NCBI GenBank assembly: GCA_023053685.1 | Contig: JALIGW010000001.1 | Location: 223,842,434-223,906,433, forward strand | Length of the DNA stretch: 64,000 nucleotides | Source of the DNA: Diadophis punctatus similis | Lineage: Eukaryota; Chordata; Lepidosauria; Squamata; Dipsadidae | Reading direction: 5' to 3' | In this document: positions 1 through 11,777 of the stretch, in pieces | How positions within the stretch are numbered: the first letter of the stretch is position 1 | Layout of the letters: each line of letters starts with the position of its first letter | The notes under the pieces: model-generated | Seen by the model: the letters and a program-made list of their open reading frames with translations, nothing else | What the model was told of the DNA's origin: nothing | Database searches by the model: none | Translations under genes and position numbers: made by a program

Positions 1-25
1 AGGTCTGGTATAGCTTTTTCTCTAG

Positions 26-271
26 TTAGCAATAGCAATAGCACTTAGACTTATATACCGCTTCATAGTGCTTTACAGCCCTCTCTAAGTGGTTTACAGA
101 GTTCAGCATATTGCCCCCAACAATCTGGGTCCTCATTTTACCGACCTCAGAAGGATGGAAGGCTGAGTCAACCTTGAGCCTGGTGAGATTTGAACAGCTG
201 AACTGCTGAACTAGCAGTCAGCTGGAGTAGCTTGCAGTAGCTGCATTTAACCACTGCGCCACCTCGGCTCC
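26..271 (-). repeat. tRNA-derived SINE, squamate type
   Basis: Read on the minus strand it starts with a tRNA-like head (GGAGCCGAGGTGGCGCAGTG), has a B-box-like GTTCAAATCTCACC, a body about bringing the total to 245 bp, and ends in a short TATTGCTATTGC tail. A second copy in the plus orientation is at 63664-63896. I know this as a common reptile SINE pattern from memory; the family name was not checked. Confidence 0.8.
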
Positions 272-364
272 TCTGCCCTCACATCCTCTGCCCTCTTCTG
301 CCCTCACATCCTCTTAGGATAACAAAATTGTTGGATAGGTTGGTTAGAGATCTGTTTGATCTCT

Positions 365-2515
365 CCCTTGCTGCCCTGGAATGGGACAACTCCATGCCAC
401 TAGCTTGGTGTGGCCTGCTGCTGGTGGCCTTCTTGCCACTACCAAGTCTCCTCTGCTAACTTGGTACTATTTCTTCACAAGACATCTCAACACTGGAAAT
501 TTACTTTCGGGATTACTTGCTGCAGGCGCTGGATGGACAGCTGGGTGAGTTAGCAAGTGAGTGAGCAAGCGGGCTGTCAGAGGGGAGCAACAATGGGTGG
601 GCACTGGATGGAGAGCAGGCATGAGGTTGAGCAAACGGGCTGTCAGAGGGTGGCAGTGGTAGGCTGGCTTTGCCCTGAACACTGAACTGGCAGTTCAGCT
701 GCAGAAGAGGAAGGGGTGCAGGTGGGGAGGAAGTGGCAGGGGGCTTCCTATTTTGACACTCCTCGCCAGTGCCTCTGCACCTTGGGCTGCTCCAGTTGGG
801 AAACAAGTGAACAGGTTTTCAGAGGGCAGCATAGCAGCAGCACTGAGTGGGGTACTTCTCATTTTGACCCTCTTACCACCGCTGTTGCCTCTGCAAATTG
901 GCTCTGGACCGAATGGGCAGCTTGGCTGTGGTGGTGTGCGGGCAGTGGGCTTGTGCCACTCTGCAAGTTTTTAAGGTGCCATGGTCCTTCCAGTTTCTTT
1001 CTATGCTGCGGCTTTGCCAGGTTTTTTTTTACAGTGATACACCTCTGCATCCTTTTTTTGACAATTTTTTTATTTTCTCCATCACTTCATATACAATTTA
1101 ATACACATATACCTTAAGATATTACAAAAATACATATTTTTTCAATATAATCAATCATTCAAATATCAATGTCTTATTCAACACTTGCCTCCTCAGTCAT
1201 CAGTCTGTTCTACTTTATTCCATTACACTCCCCTCTCTCTATCTCCAACTTCGCCTCCTACTTTCTAACTCCTTCCCTCTTCCTCTACCTTCTCTACACC
1301 TTCTCTTCTTCTCCTTCTCCTTCCTCTTTCACTTTCTTTACCTTTCCTTGAGTGCTTTTTATACTAACTCATGTTATATTTGACAGACTGATGTTAATCT
1401 CAATTTTAAATAATCATATCTCTTTAAAAACAATTTTAACCATTATAATTATATTATTATTCTTTTTATGTAGTACTTTCTTCTAGGTATATGCTGCTAT
1501 TTCCATCGTACTTCCAAAAAAAAGAAAAAAAAGAAAAAAAGAAAAAAAATCTAATTTGCTAATTTTGTCATCTGGGATGTTCACCAGTTAATTTCAAATT
1601 TCCTTCCAAATTGACCGCTTTTCGCTTAACTTCTCAAGATATTTACTGTCTCCTGCTTCTTAATTTTATGCCACATTGCTTCCTCTAATTCTTTAGTCTC
1701 TTTATTCATCGTTTCTATTTTTTATCCTTTGTTCTATCAAAAACCTAAATGCCCAATTATACTTTTAATTTCTCATATTAATCATCAAAATTCTTTCTAA
1801 TTGTATCCACTCCATAATTTTACATTTAAACCACTCTCATATATAAAAATAGTACACAATCATAATATACCATAATATATAAAAAAATAGAAAGGATTTT
1901 TTTTAAAGTACTGCTGCCACATTGTGAGGTTTTTTTGCCTTGTAGATGGGTGACAGTGTTGTAAAAAAACAACTTGCAGAGCTGCGGTGCTTTCAAAAAA
2001 ACTTGCTAAGCCACAGCATGGGCAAAAAATCTGACAGAGCTGCAGAGCTTAAAAAAAATCTTGCAGAGTGAAAGACGCCTTAGTGCCGCCCACATCCCAC
2101 CACATCCAAACTGCCCGTTTGGGTTGAAGCCAAGACTGAAAGGCAACGGAGGGGGGTCAAAATAGGAAGCCTCTGCCTACCGCTGCCTTCCCGTCCTCTA
2201 CCCCATCCCCCACTGCAGCATTTGGGTTGGAGCCAACCTACCGACACCACCCTCTGACAGCCTGCTCCCTAACCCTTCCACCCAGCTCTCCATTCAGCAC
2301 CCCACCCAATACCTCTCCCCTCTGACAGCCCACTTGCTCATTCGTCCGCTTGCTTACATGGCTCTCCATCCGGCACCTGCAGTGAATTATCCCTGCAGCG
2401 AATTTCCTGTGTTGAGATATCCTGTGAAGAAATGTCAGCTCTGAGTTGACAGAGGGGACTTGGAGGTGGTGAGAAGGCTGCCCCCAGCTGGCCATGCCGA
2501 GCTAGCAACATCAAG
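365..2515. repeat. Large imperfect inverted repeat (foldback-like), arms about 650 bp
   Basis: The left arm (about 365-1035) matches the reverse complement of the right arm (about 1905-2515) along its length. Examples are the block around GCTTCCTATTTTGAC at 738 against its complement at 2157, the AGCAAGCGGGCTGTCAGAGG block near 565 against the complement near 2320-2350, and the ATCTCAACAC block near 484 against its complement near 2410. Identity looks moderate, with several small indels. The spacer is AT-rich and contains a pyrimidine tract. No transposase frame is visible. It could be a foldback DNA element or two oppositely inserted copies of one repeat. Confidence 0.6.
1040..1900 (-). repeat. 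AT-rich spacer, possible L1 3' UTR remnant
   Basis: This stretch between the inverted-repeat arms is AT-rich. On the minus strand it carries a long purine tract (complement of 1225-1350) and A-rich runs near 1515-1550. Purine tracts in 3' UTRs are a feature of L1 elements, so an old L1 tail is possible. There is no coding evidence. Confidence 0.25.
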
Positions 2516-2529
2516 TAATCATAGATCCC

Positions 2530-3330
2530 TTGCTGCAGAGTTTGTCTTCTAGTTGATATCAGGATAGTTACAGTCTCCCATTACTACTGTGGTATACTTC
2601 CTACATATATTTATAAACTGGCTGGCAAAAAGTTCATCTATTTCTTCTGATTGCTTGGGTGGCCGGTAGTATACACTGGCCTATGGCAATGTCACTTTTT
2701 CCCCTTTTAACATGTTTAACATATTAACAGAGTTGGAAGATACCTTGCAGGTCATCTAGTCCAACCCCCTGCCCAAGCAGGAGACCCCACATCTGCCTCT
2801 ACCTTGGATAGAACTCACAACCTCCTGATTGTAAGGCAAGAGCTCCACCTCTAGGCCACAGCAGCTGGTTCATATTCATATTCATATGGTTTATATTCAC
2901 CGATATACATTCTCAGGTTATTTTATCTTTGATCATGCACATTTCTGTAGATATGTAGTGATTGCTTACATATAGTGCAACTCCACCTCCTCATGTTTGT
3001 TTCTTTTGAACAATTTGTATCCATCCATCAGTATATTCCAGTCATGAGTTTCACCGCACCAAGTTTCTGTAATGGCAACTATATCATACCACCTTGTGTA
3101 CTATTGCTTCTAGTTCACCCTGCTTGTTCCCCAAGCTTTGTATAAAAGCATCTGAGACATATGCCTGTTCATGTTTCCTGCAACTTCTACTTGGTGTTTG
3201 AGATTTTCTTTTTTCTCATCACTACCTACCTCATTGTGGTAGGTAGTGATAATGTGACTTTTCAAGGGATATTTGATGATGTCTCTTTTTTACGTGTCTC
3301 CATGTGTTTGAGGGGGAGGTTGTGAGTTTA
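2530..3330 (-). pseudogene. Decayed CR1-like LINE, endonuclease region
   Basis: Minus-strand translation in shifting frames gives apurinic-endonuclease motifs of CR1-type LINE ORF2. An ITETW-like block (complement near 3060-3090) is followed by a GYKLF-like block (near 3005-3025), a YYRPPKQSEEIDELF-type block (2620-2680) and an MGDCNYPDIN block (2545-2590), which matches the usual MGDFN motif. Stops and frame changes are present and a SINE interrupts it, so it is non-functional. In a CR1 element this domain nicks the target DNA. Confidence 0.6.
2728..2872 (-). repeat. Composite SINE: tRNA-like head with CR1-like tail
   Basis: On the minus strand the head has a tRNA-like A box (GTGGCCTAGAGGTGGAGC) and B box (GGTTGTGAGTTC). 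It then runs into GGTTGGACTAGATGACC and TCTTCCAACTCTGTTA, which is the standard CR1 3' end. The insert interrupts the decayed LINE endonuclease around it. Confidence 0.6.
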
Positions 3331-3720
3331 CGTGTTTTCATATAGGGGGAGAAATCGATTGCTCACTTGTAATGGGGCTACATTGAGATTGGTAAGATTG
3401 GGCAGTAGGGGTTTGATACATGTATGCTGCTTCTTTCTTTGATTGTTGTGTTTCCTTCTATGTGTGACATGCCTCCATTTATCTTCCTCCAAAGGTTTAG
3501 CCACAGGGTCAATTCCTCTAGGAGTTGCTTTTTCATTTGGTTCGATTTGGATATAGCCTTGCTGCATAGGTTGGAGTTTGGCTAGAGCTGCCTCTAGATT
3601 CTTTCCTTTTTCTTCTAGTAGTCCATGTAGTTTACGTTTAATACATTTATAATTTGGGTATTCTTTGGGCATAAGCACATACATTGAACATACATTGCAT
3701 ACAACAATAGTGTCAGTCAC
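3328..3720 (-). pseudogene. ORF1-like fragment of the adjacent LINE
   Basis: An open frame of 130 codons lies directly upstream of the decayed endonuclease and on the same strand. It starts with a cysteine pair (VCNVCSMYVLMP) and a charged helical stretch with LEEKGKNLEAALAKLQ, then a basic segment, and ends in VSNRFLPL. A short Cys-rich start, a coiled coil and a SNRF-type tail are what I would expect of ORF1 of CR1-like LINEs, but the family match is from memory. The N-terminus may be truncated. Confidence 0.45.
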
Positions 3721-3729
3721 TGTTCCATG

Positions 3730-4229
3730 AGTTTGTTTCTTTTTTTGCTGGTTGTTTTAAGGGTTAAAAATATATATATAAAAGTAGGAGATTTTGTCTC
3801 AATATATATTTGAAGAAAAAATATAGTTTAAAAATGTTTCATTTTGGTAGTTCATTGAAGGAATTAAGAGAATGCTGCCCCTTCTTTGTTCTCTGACGCC
3901 ACCCAGCATTACATGCCCTGCTCTCTTCCCTAGTAGCAACAATAGCATCACCACCTATAAGATACCTTAATATTGTATTACGTCAGGTAGGATGCGGGAA
4001 AAAAGGATGGATTAAATTAAACTTTTGAAGATCTCCCTTACATTTAGATCAATGAACTAACATCTTTGGCTTGAACTTGGCCTATCCGTTTACTTTGACA
4101 GTGATAGGAAAATGCCAAATTGAGTGACAGTACAGATCCTTCCCTTTGGTTTGATTCCAGGCTCAAGACAAGGAATCTCATACTAGAAGGAAAGTCCCAC
4201 TCAGAAATCCCAGGGAGCCACTGCCGATC
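3730..4229. other. No feature recognised
   Basis: AT-rich sequence with no open frame, splice pattern or repeat that I recognise. Confidence 0.5.
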
Positions 4230-4349
4230 CTAACCACCAACAACAAATCGGATGAACAAGATGCAGTGGCAAAGAAATGATAATGGATCTTTATTGCCAT
4301 TTGATCTTAAGTAGAGAGAACATTTCTGTAATATGTTGCGTTTTCTTAC

Positions 4350-4620
4350 CTTTCTGTCCAGTTTCTTCAAGGTTTTTTGCAAGATCATTTCTGTTGCATT
4401 TTTGAAGGACACGAATGCACACCTCTAGAGCATCTTCTGTATAATGTTGAATCAGGAGATCTGCAACTTTTTGTTGATCAGCTTTCTCCAGTGAAGCTCC
4501 AGGAATGTTTGGCCTTCCATCATAATTAATTAATTTTAGCCTCCATTTAAATTCTGAAAATTGGCTGTCAATGAGTTCCTTCAATGCATTGTAAATATCT
4601 TCTTCCACAGTGTTATTCAT
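4350..4620 (-). CDS. Pyrin (PYD/DAPIN) domain exon, NLRP-type, partial gene
   Basis: This is a single coding exon with a start codon (complement of 4618-4620) and about 90 residues. It ends at a consensus splice donor: on the minus strand, ACAGAAAG is followed by GTAAGA, with the GT at 4349-4348. The protein fits a PYD: an N-terminal helix with ALKELIDSQFSEFKWRL, then IPGASLEKADQQKVADLLIQHY, then the conserved ending NRNDLAKNLEE. PYDs pair with other PYDs to build inflammasomes (for example with ASC). The NACHT and LRR exons of an NLRP would lie at lower coordinates. None is seen before position 1, so the rest may be outside the window, or this may be a PYD-only gene or orphan exon. In human, NLRP6 neighbours PGGHG, and PGGHG is found about 55 kb to the right here. 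That makes NLRP6-like a reasonable guess but not an identification. Confidence 0.75.
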
Positions 4621-5077
4621 TTCTGCTATGAGGAATTATATCTGATCTAAAATTAAAATTAGAGAATTAAACTAATATGGAAAATGAAACTTGAAGGAAA
4701 CAATATTAAAGTTAGTTCATTCACAAAGGCACAGCAGTTTATTTATGATTTCATTCATACTGATTTGTGTATGTCACCTATTCCATACATTCAAGGCAGG
4801 CTATATTCCTAAAACATAGACAGCACTCATCCTGACCTGAGATGGCAAGCTATAACCAAGAAGCCTGTCCTTCAGGTTTTCACCTGTCTTTTCCAATGAT
4901 GTGAACCCAGAGCCTTCCTCTTGATTTGCACATAATGGACAGATTCCCCTTGAAGTAGCATATTCCTGTTTGGAGCCACACTATTCAGAAGGTGCAAAAA
5001 CACTGTAAACAATTCCTTGTAGATTGTCCAAAAGGAGACCATGGAAATGTAGAGGGTGTTCTCTCACTATGTAATCC
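4621..5077. other. Upstream flank of the PYD exon, no feature recognised
   Basis: This would hold the 5' UTR or promoter of the minus-strand PYD gene. I see no CpG-rich block and no clear TATA box, so nothing specific can be annotated. Confidence 0.4.
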
Positions 5078-5351
5078 CATTTAGTAAGGTGACCAGACGT
5101 CCCGATTTGGGCGGGACAGCCCCGCTTTTTAATGATTTGTCCCGCGTCCCGCTGCGTTTCTAAAAAGTCCCGATTTTTTGAAAGAATGCACGACTAGGGC
5201 ATTCTTTCAAAAAATCAGCCTGAAAGTGGGGTGTGCGAGACTGGGGGGAGTTAAAAAAACCCACAACTGCAGCGAAGACGTTTAGTCCAAGGTCCCTCCC
5301 AGCTCTATTCTGATTGAAGTCGTCAGCCGCTGCATCTTGCCTTGCTCCTCC

Positions 5352-5639
5352 TCAAGGAAGCTGCAGCTCTTTTAGGGTGCTGGCAGGAAGCCTGCCTCCC
5401 AGAAGATGCAGGAGCACCTTCGGTTTTGTCTTGTTCCTTCTGAACGGCCCAGGGACGTGAACGCTAGTCAGAGGATTCATTCTCTCTCCCTCTTTTTCTG
5501 TTATTTTGCCGTCAGCCTCTGCAACTCCGGTAATTAACTGAATACACATTTCTGCCCTTTCAGCCAGTTTAGCTCTGCCTATAACCTCGCAGTTGCACCT
5601 TTCCTTCCTGCCCCTCACAACCCCGAGCAGAACAATTTC

Positions 5640-5690
<51 letters not shown>

Positions 5691-5822
5691 ATGTGTTAAT
5701 ATTTCTTGTTCCTTCAAATGAGCTCGTTTTTGACTCAAATGACTGGAAGACGCAACAGAGAGCCCTGCAACGCTAAGATTTGGCTTTGGGCAGGGTGGAG
5801 GGAAGAAAAAAGTGTGTTCCAT
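5352..5822 (-). other. Open frame of 156 codons, probably non-coding
   Basis: The frame runs through a (TG)n microsatellite, read as a His-Thr repeat, and shows no domain I recognise. It lies inside the TIR-bounded segment. Low codon complexity argues against a real protein. Confidence 0.15.
5641..5689. repeat. (TG)n microsatellite
   Basis: About 24 uninterrupted TG units. Confidence 0.95.
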
Positions 5823-6715
5823 GAAGGCTTTCTTCGCCCCACCTTCAAATTTTTGTAGTCAGTTACCCAAGCAAAGTTTTCATGAGTGTGATTTTCAAGG
5901 CTTTTTTATTTGAAACAATGAATCGGTCAAAGGAAAATACCAAGAGAGTGTCCCTTTTAAAAGTATGCTGTAAAAATAAAAGGACTGTAAACACATTTGC
6001 AAATGCTAAAGAAATAGCACATTGAAGTCATCCTCACTTCAGACGATGAGTTCATTTCTGTCTTCTCTATCTACTTCCTTCAATCTTGCCAAGCAGGGTA
6101 GCTATTTTTTCTAGTACACACAGTTTTGTCACATGTCCAAAATATGAACTTTTGCAGCTGATAATTACAGAACCAGGATTGCTTCTTTAATTCTTCTTGC
6201 AGCACATTTGCTTTCTCTATTGGTTACATTATATTTTTGATCTTGTGTCCTTTGCCTTTTCTGAAACGCTCCTGTTAGGTTGAAAATTTAAAGGTTTTGT
6301 TCATTCTTCTAAAAAAAAATCAGCATAGTCTATAAAAACAGTTTTCATTGTTTTTATATCAAATACATTTATTGTAATACTGTTAATTTGGGATGATTCT
6401 GATTTCACTGAGATAAACTGGGACAATGTATGGTTTTGCTTTGCTTTGCATATAAGAGAAGTAGGATCACTCATTGATATAAATGTTTATACAGGCTAGA
6501 CGTATTTTGTTTAATAAATTAATTTGATAGGTGCAAATAGGTGCCAATTGAAAAAGTAATCAAACTTAATAGATTGAAATTAATATTTAATATTTCTGAT
6601 TTTGAATATTTTTAAAGTTTGCATCAATCAAACTTGGCTAATATTGCACAATCACAGAATAATTGTTTGCAGGTAAAAGGGACTTAATGTTTTCTAACCA
6701 TCCAATATTGTATAT

Positions 6716-6849
6716 CATGGGTGTCAAACTCGCGGCCTCACATTGCCATCACATGACATTTCATGATGTTTTTCCCATTAACGGAGCTGGGGTGGGCATG
6801 GCTTGCATGTGACACATCCAGCCCACGGGCCACCAGTTTGACACCTCTG
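6716..6849. mobile_element. Short hAT-like MITE of the GTGTCAAACTC family
   Basis: It begins CATGGGTGTCAAACTCG and ends CCAGTTTGACACCTCTG, an imperfect terminal inverted repeat. Near-duplicate flanks (TGTATAT) sit on both sides. It is related to the larger copy at 38262-39138 and the partial copy ending near 53310. Confidence 0.6.
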
Positions 6850-7849
6850 TGTATATTGTCTTAATTTTTTCATTATGCATATTTTACTGTTTAGAAGGTA
6901 TTTAAGAAATAAAATATTTTGCAATACAAATTGAAAACGTTCTTATGGGAATGTATTAATTTGGATATATTATGTGATATCAAGTTGAATAGTGAACCTT
7001 AGCAACCACATAGAAGTTTTTCCCACATTGTGTAAAGAAAAGTTATGGAAAGCTTCCACTTCAAAATTTTATCTCTGTTCTTCATTTTAATTAAAATAGT
7101 TATATTCAGACTATAGTGATTTATATACAAGTGTTGTGGGATACTAAAAAAAAGGCATGCCCACAATGTTTGTAATAAGATGCAATGTTACAAATATCAA
7201 AAGGTGTAGAAGACAGTGTAAACATAGATTTTTCTAAAATAAAAGTTTTGTAAAGAATTTTATTCTTATTTCATTCTATTTAGGTTTCACTCTTTATTTA
7301 AACAACAGTTTATTTTTGTGTCACCTTGTGTCACTGTGCTCTACCTTACCCCACTCAGCCCAGTTCTGTTCCTCACTATCTTGTAGTTTAGTTGTGTCTG
7401 ATCACTGGTTGGATGCTGTAATCATTTTGGTAAAGGCCAGCATATTAACAATAAACCTTAAAAAGATACTCTGGATTAGTAGTTCCCAGACCTAATAATA
7501 TGGCAAGGATGTGGGTGACTGTCTTCAGTGGTTTCTATTTCAGGTAAGGTCATAACTGATATACCAGCCAAAGCTGAATAAAGAACACCTAACATAGGTC
7601 TTTGCCTACTCCTCTAACAGATGTGAGTCCAGGACTTCAGATTGGCAGCCTGCTGTATCTGAGGAAACACAACCCCTATCAAGGGTCAAATATTGTGTAG
7701 ACTGAGATACTATAGTCCTGGAGTCAGTAACTTCTGAATTAACAGCTACTCCATCTTACTTTGATTTCTTCCTGTTCCGATCTTGATCAGGTGGAACATC
7801 TACTGCATTTTCCATAAAATGAAAGAGAACCAATTGAATAAATTTCTCC

Positions 7850-8012
7850 CAAAATATATCTTAGTGGCCTTATGTGATGTGTTCAGTGGTATACTGAAAG
7901 GCTCCCTTTTAGGATTAACACTGTTCAATTTCATTATAAATAGATTAGATAAGAGGTGAAAAATACATTTACAGATGATACAAACTTGAAGAAGGATAGC
8001 AGGCATCGAGGA
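7850..8012 (+). pseudogene. Decayed CR1-like reverse transcriptase fragment
   Basis: Plus-strand translation in two frames gives blocks like GSLLGLTLFNFIINRLD followed by FTDDTNLKK. These match the GSVLGPLLFN...INDLD and FADDTKL motifs of CR1 reverse transcriptases. A frame change separates them. Only about 50 codons survive. Confidence 0.5.
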
Positions 8013-8025
8013 GAAAAATATAGGT

Positions 8026-8100
8026 AGCCCTTAACTTACAACCAGAATTGAGCCCAAAATTTATGTTGCTACACACTATGAAAGAGGTGTAACATTCAAG
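8026..8100. repeat. Fragment of a widespread DNA repeat
   Basis: The segment around CCCTTAACTTACAACCAGAATTGAGCCC recurs, diverged, at 15656-15740 and in the opposite orientation at 45540-45615. It is a dispersed repeat. Confidence 0.5.
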
Positions 8101-8157
8101 TGAGACAGACTAGAGCCAGGAGGAACAGAAAGGGGATTAGTAAACACACGCATATAC

Positions 8158-8580
<423 letters not shown>

Positions 8581-8659
8581 TTTTAATCAGGAACCCACCC
8601 CGGTCAATGGTGTCCCTCTTTACCAATGTTAAAATCTGGTCACCTTACATTTAGGTCAT

Positions 8660-9800
8660 TCATAAGAACAAACACTGTAACTTCCATCCCTGAACCCAGA
8701 TCAGAAGAGATGCAGCAGATATGGAAGTTGGAGATGGAATGATAAGTATCCAAATGACGACTATATATATATACAAAAAATAGTAAAAACAAATAGTAAA
8801 GGAAGAGGTATAGAAAAAAGTGTGGAAAATAATAGAAAGCCAAGAATGAAAAAAGACTAAAAGAAGCTATTTCTGACCTTTTTTTTTTTTACAATAATTA
8901 CTTGATACCATTTCCCTCTCAAAATTACATAATATATCGTAGTTCCATTTCCCCAAATACAGTCCTTTTTAACCAGTAAATCCAGAAATCACAAGCTTAT
9001 TTTTATCCATTTTGAGCAAAAAGTCTTTAAGGAGTTTTTAGTCTTTTATAAAGTGATTGTTCTTCCTTCCCTAATCAAACATGTCAATTTAGCCATTTCT
9101 GAAAGTTCTACCATCTTTGTGATTCATCCCGCCATTGTGGCTATCTCTGTATTTTTCAATTTTTGCTTCCTGCAATTACCATGTATAAAACCAATCATCC
9201 ATGAGTCTTTTGTAATTGGCTATTCATAAGTCCTACTAACAAAAATTCTAGTTTCATCGGAATATTATTTTTTTAATTCTCTGCATATATATTGGCATTC
9301 ACTATTTCACTAGCCTGCCATGCATGCATGGTAAACTGTCCCTTTATGGTTTCCACATTTTCAACAGCAGTTAGAAGTCCCTTCACAAATTTTAGATAAG
9401 GTGTCATATGCCAACAGTACAACATAAAAAATTCTTTTAAAATTCTAAGATAGTGTGAATTTCACACCTTTTGACCACCATCTCCAATTGATCTATTTGT
9501 ATGTTATAACCTAAATTCTTAGTCCATTTTATCATGCATTTTAGGTTGTCCCATTTCAAATCTCAACAAAGGTTTGTACATTTTTGCAGTTATATATTTA
9601 CTGTATGTACATTATTCCATTCCAAGACTTTGGATTTAGTATTGTGGTTGGTTGACTTTGTGCCGGACTTTGCTTTATTGGAACTTTGTGGGGGGCTGTT
9701 TGCAGGCAAGTTTAATGCAAAAGGGCTCAGGGAAATGACATTAGGGGCCGGTGGTGTTTAATTAAAGTCCTTAAATGTTCTGTGCATGGGCGTGGGGTCT
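8660..9800. other. AT-rich stretch, possible old LINE remnant
   Basis: The block at about 9047-9105 recurs in similar form at 53342-53395 (both have GTGATTGTTCTTCCTTCC-like and CAAACATGTCAAT sequence), so this is dispersed repeat DNA. No protein motif was clear enough to assign a family. Confidence 0.35.
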
Positions 9801-9805
9801 GGAAC

Positions 9806-10123
9806 TGTTAGATAAGAATTACTCTTATCAGAGGCGAAGTAGATCTTTTCCTGAAACTCTGACATTATAAAAATAAACCTCAATTTAAATACTAAGGTAT
9901 AAGATATTTATTTCGGTACAAAAATAATGAGTCACATCCTGGCTATAAAACAGGTCTTGCTTCTTACAGAAGCTGAAGAGAAAAGGGAGAACAAAAGAAA
10001 GGAATGTACACATGCGTACTAGGAACATATTAATCACGTGCTCAGGAATAAACCATTATATTTGATAGGGATGCATCTCCCTGCATATACATGTAACAGG
10101 CAACATAAAATCACTGCCTGACA
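9806..10123 (-). mobile_element. Solo LTR of a Ty1/copia-type element
   Basis: The segment is bounded by TG at 9806 and CA at 10123, giving 318 bp. Its reverse complement is clearly related to the copia LTRs at 16981 and 22745, sharing ATGCAGGG-GATGCA-CCCTAT, AATATAATGG, TTTTTGTACCGAAATAAATA and CGCCTCTRTRAGA-like blocks in the same order. No internal copia sequence is attached, so it is a solo LTR from homologous recombination. Divergence from the full element suggests a different subfamily or greater age. I could not find a clean 5-bp TSD. Confidence 0.75.
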
Positions 10124-10129
10124 TAGAAC

Positions 10130-10558
10130 ATAGAAAAATCCTGTCTTATGGAAAATATATGTTTTGTTTATATTCTATGCATTTGGGCAATCATTTTAAA
10201 ATGCCCAAAGACATAAAAATAACGCCCAAAGAGTGATGTGGACTATCCTCTTAAATTAAATAGAGGAGATTTACTGGAGTCCCTTCATGAAAAGTATAAA
10301 TGGACTTGGGTAAAGATGATAAGAACTTCAACAGAAAAAGCAAAGAGACTAGAAGAAAATAGGAGTTAGAATTCAATTCTATTTATGGAATTCAAGGATG
10401 GCTGGAAGGAATAAGGGAAAAATTATTCATTATTAATGGTTAAATATGAATTGCTTAATTAAGTGAATTAAATGAATTGCTATTTTTGATAATATGTAAT
10501 AGCTTATCTGTTTTTGATTGTATTTTGGAAAATTTTAATGGTGCAATAAATTAGTTTG
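10130..10558. other. No feature recognised
   Basis: AT-rich sequence between a solo LTR and a Gypsy LTR. No open frame or repeat that I recognise. Confidence 0.4.
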
Positions 10559-10771
10559 TGTTACATACGAATGGATGTAGCAAGAATTTGCATGGCTGCC
10601 GCTGATTGGCTGACCTAGCGGCGGGAAAAATAAACTGCTGTCATTGGTCGGTGTTCCTTAAATAGAGAGCCCTGGCAGCCTGCCGGCAGTTTGTACATCG
10701 CAGCTAGGGAAATAAAGGTGCTGAAAATTTCCCGTGTCCCTTCTCTTCTTCACTGCACCCACTATCTAACA
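10559..10771 (+). repeat. 5' LTR of the Gypsy element
   Basis: It starts TGTTACATACG and ends CTATCTAACA, with AAATAAAGG as a polyadenylation signal near 10710. One base downstream is TGGTGATGAAGGTGGGATT, which begins with TGG as a tRNA primer-binding site should. No 3' LTR exists to confirm the exact ends. Confidence 0.65.
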
Positions 10772-10880
10772 CTGGTGATGAAGGTGGGATTCTGAAGAGG
10801 GCAAGAAGAGAGAAAGGAACTGACCACCCACTCCATGGCATCCACAGCCATCTTTACAGTCTGCTCCGGCAAACCTGAGG

Positions 10881-11531
10881 ATGACTACCCAGACCTCCCC
10901 CACACCAGTATTATTCGACCTGCAAGCAGAAGAATGGCACACATACATGAGCCGGTTCAGGATGTTCCTGGAAGCCAACAATTACCAAGACCTGCCGGAC
11001 AACCGCACAAGAGCCCTTTTTCTCACCTATGGCAGAACGAAGTTCTGTAAGATGGCACAGACCCTTGTCACACCCGTGGACATAGAGGCAATCTCGTGGA
11101 CAATGCTGCAAAATACTCTCAAAGACCAGTATGCCCCAACGGCGACCCCAATGGTGAGCCAGAATGAGTTCTATCATCGGCGCCAACAAGAAGGAGAGAC
11201 CATAAATAACTTCGTGGCCAAGCTGAGGGAAATTGCGACAAAGTGCGAATTCGTCAACCCCGAGGAGATGATGAGGGATCGGGTAATCCTGGGAATGAAG
11301 GACCTAACCCTCCAAAAGAAACTGTTGGTGCGAAGAGGGGTGACATTTAAGGACATGGTCGAAGAAGCGAGGGCTGTGAATCCTCAGATAACTACACTGC
11401 AGACATCAGGAAGACCAGTGGGGTCCATCGCGCCCACCGAGAGCCTGACTGGACCACAGAGGTTCCCGAATACGGGGATGAATGGGAAGAAGAAGCAGCC
11501 GTCCATTAAGTATATCTGGACAAATGGGTAA
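10881..11531 (+). CDS. Gypsy Gag protein
   Basis: An open frame of 216 codons begins about 110 bp after the LTR. Residues from about 15 to 150 fit the retrotransposon Gag domain: FDLQAEEWHTYMSRFRMFLEA, then RRQQEGETINNFVAKLREIATKCEF and MMRDRVILGM, the last two being hallmark blocks of this domain. Gag forms the capsid particle that packages element RNA. A remnant of the zinc-knuckle region (CRQCKEPGHIAK, lacking the last cysteine) lies downstream near 11620-11660 in another frame, so the original protein was longer. The frame ends about 90 bp upstream of it. Confidence 0.8.
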   Translation: MTTQTSPTPVLFDLQAEEWHTYMSRFRMFLEANNYQDLPDNRTRALFLTYGRTKFCKMAQTLVTPVDIEAISWTMLQNTLKDQYAPTATPMVSQNEFYHRRQQEGETINNFVAKLREIATKCEFVNPEEMMRDRVILGMKDLTLQKKLLVRRGVTFKDMVEEARAVNPQITTLQTSGRPVGSIAPTESLTGPQRFPNTGMNGKKKQPSIKYIWTNG

Positions 11532-11777
11532 GCCCCCGGGACAATGACTTTAAGCAACCTCATTGCTCTTGATGTATGGGGCTCCATGTCAGGGCAGTGT
11601 GCCATTTTAAAGAGGCCATCTGCCGCCAGTGCAAAGAACCAGGCCATATAGCCAAACCCCTACCATCCCAAACCACCATCGGGCCCCGGGAGGCAAGGGC
11701 AAGCGAGACCTGGATTCCAACTGAATAAGCGCCAGGAGGAGCACTATCCAGACACCCGGGGAATCAAACAAACCATC

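Noticed and set aside
1..4349. Search for a NACHT exon of the PYD gene
   Set aside because: No long minus-strand frame with nucleotide-binding motifs is present; only LINE and SINE remnants.
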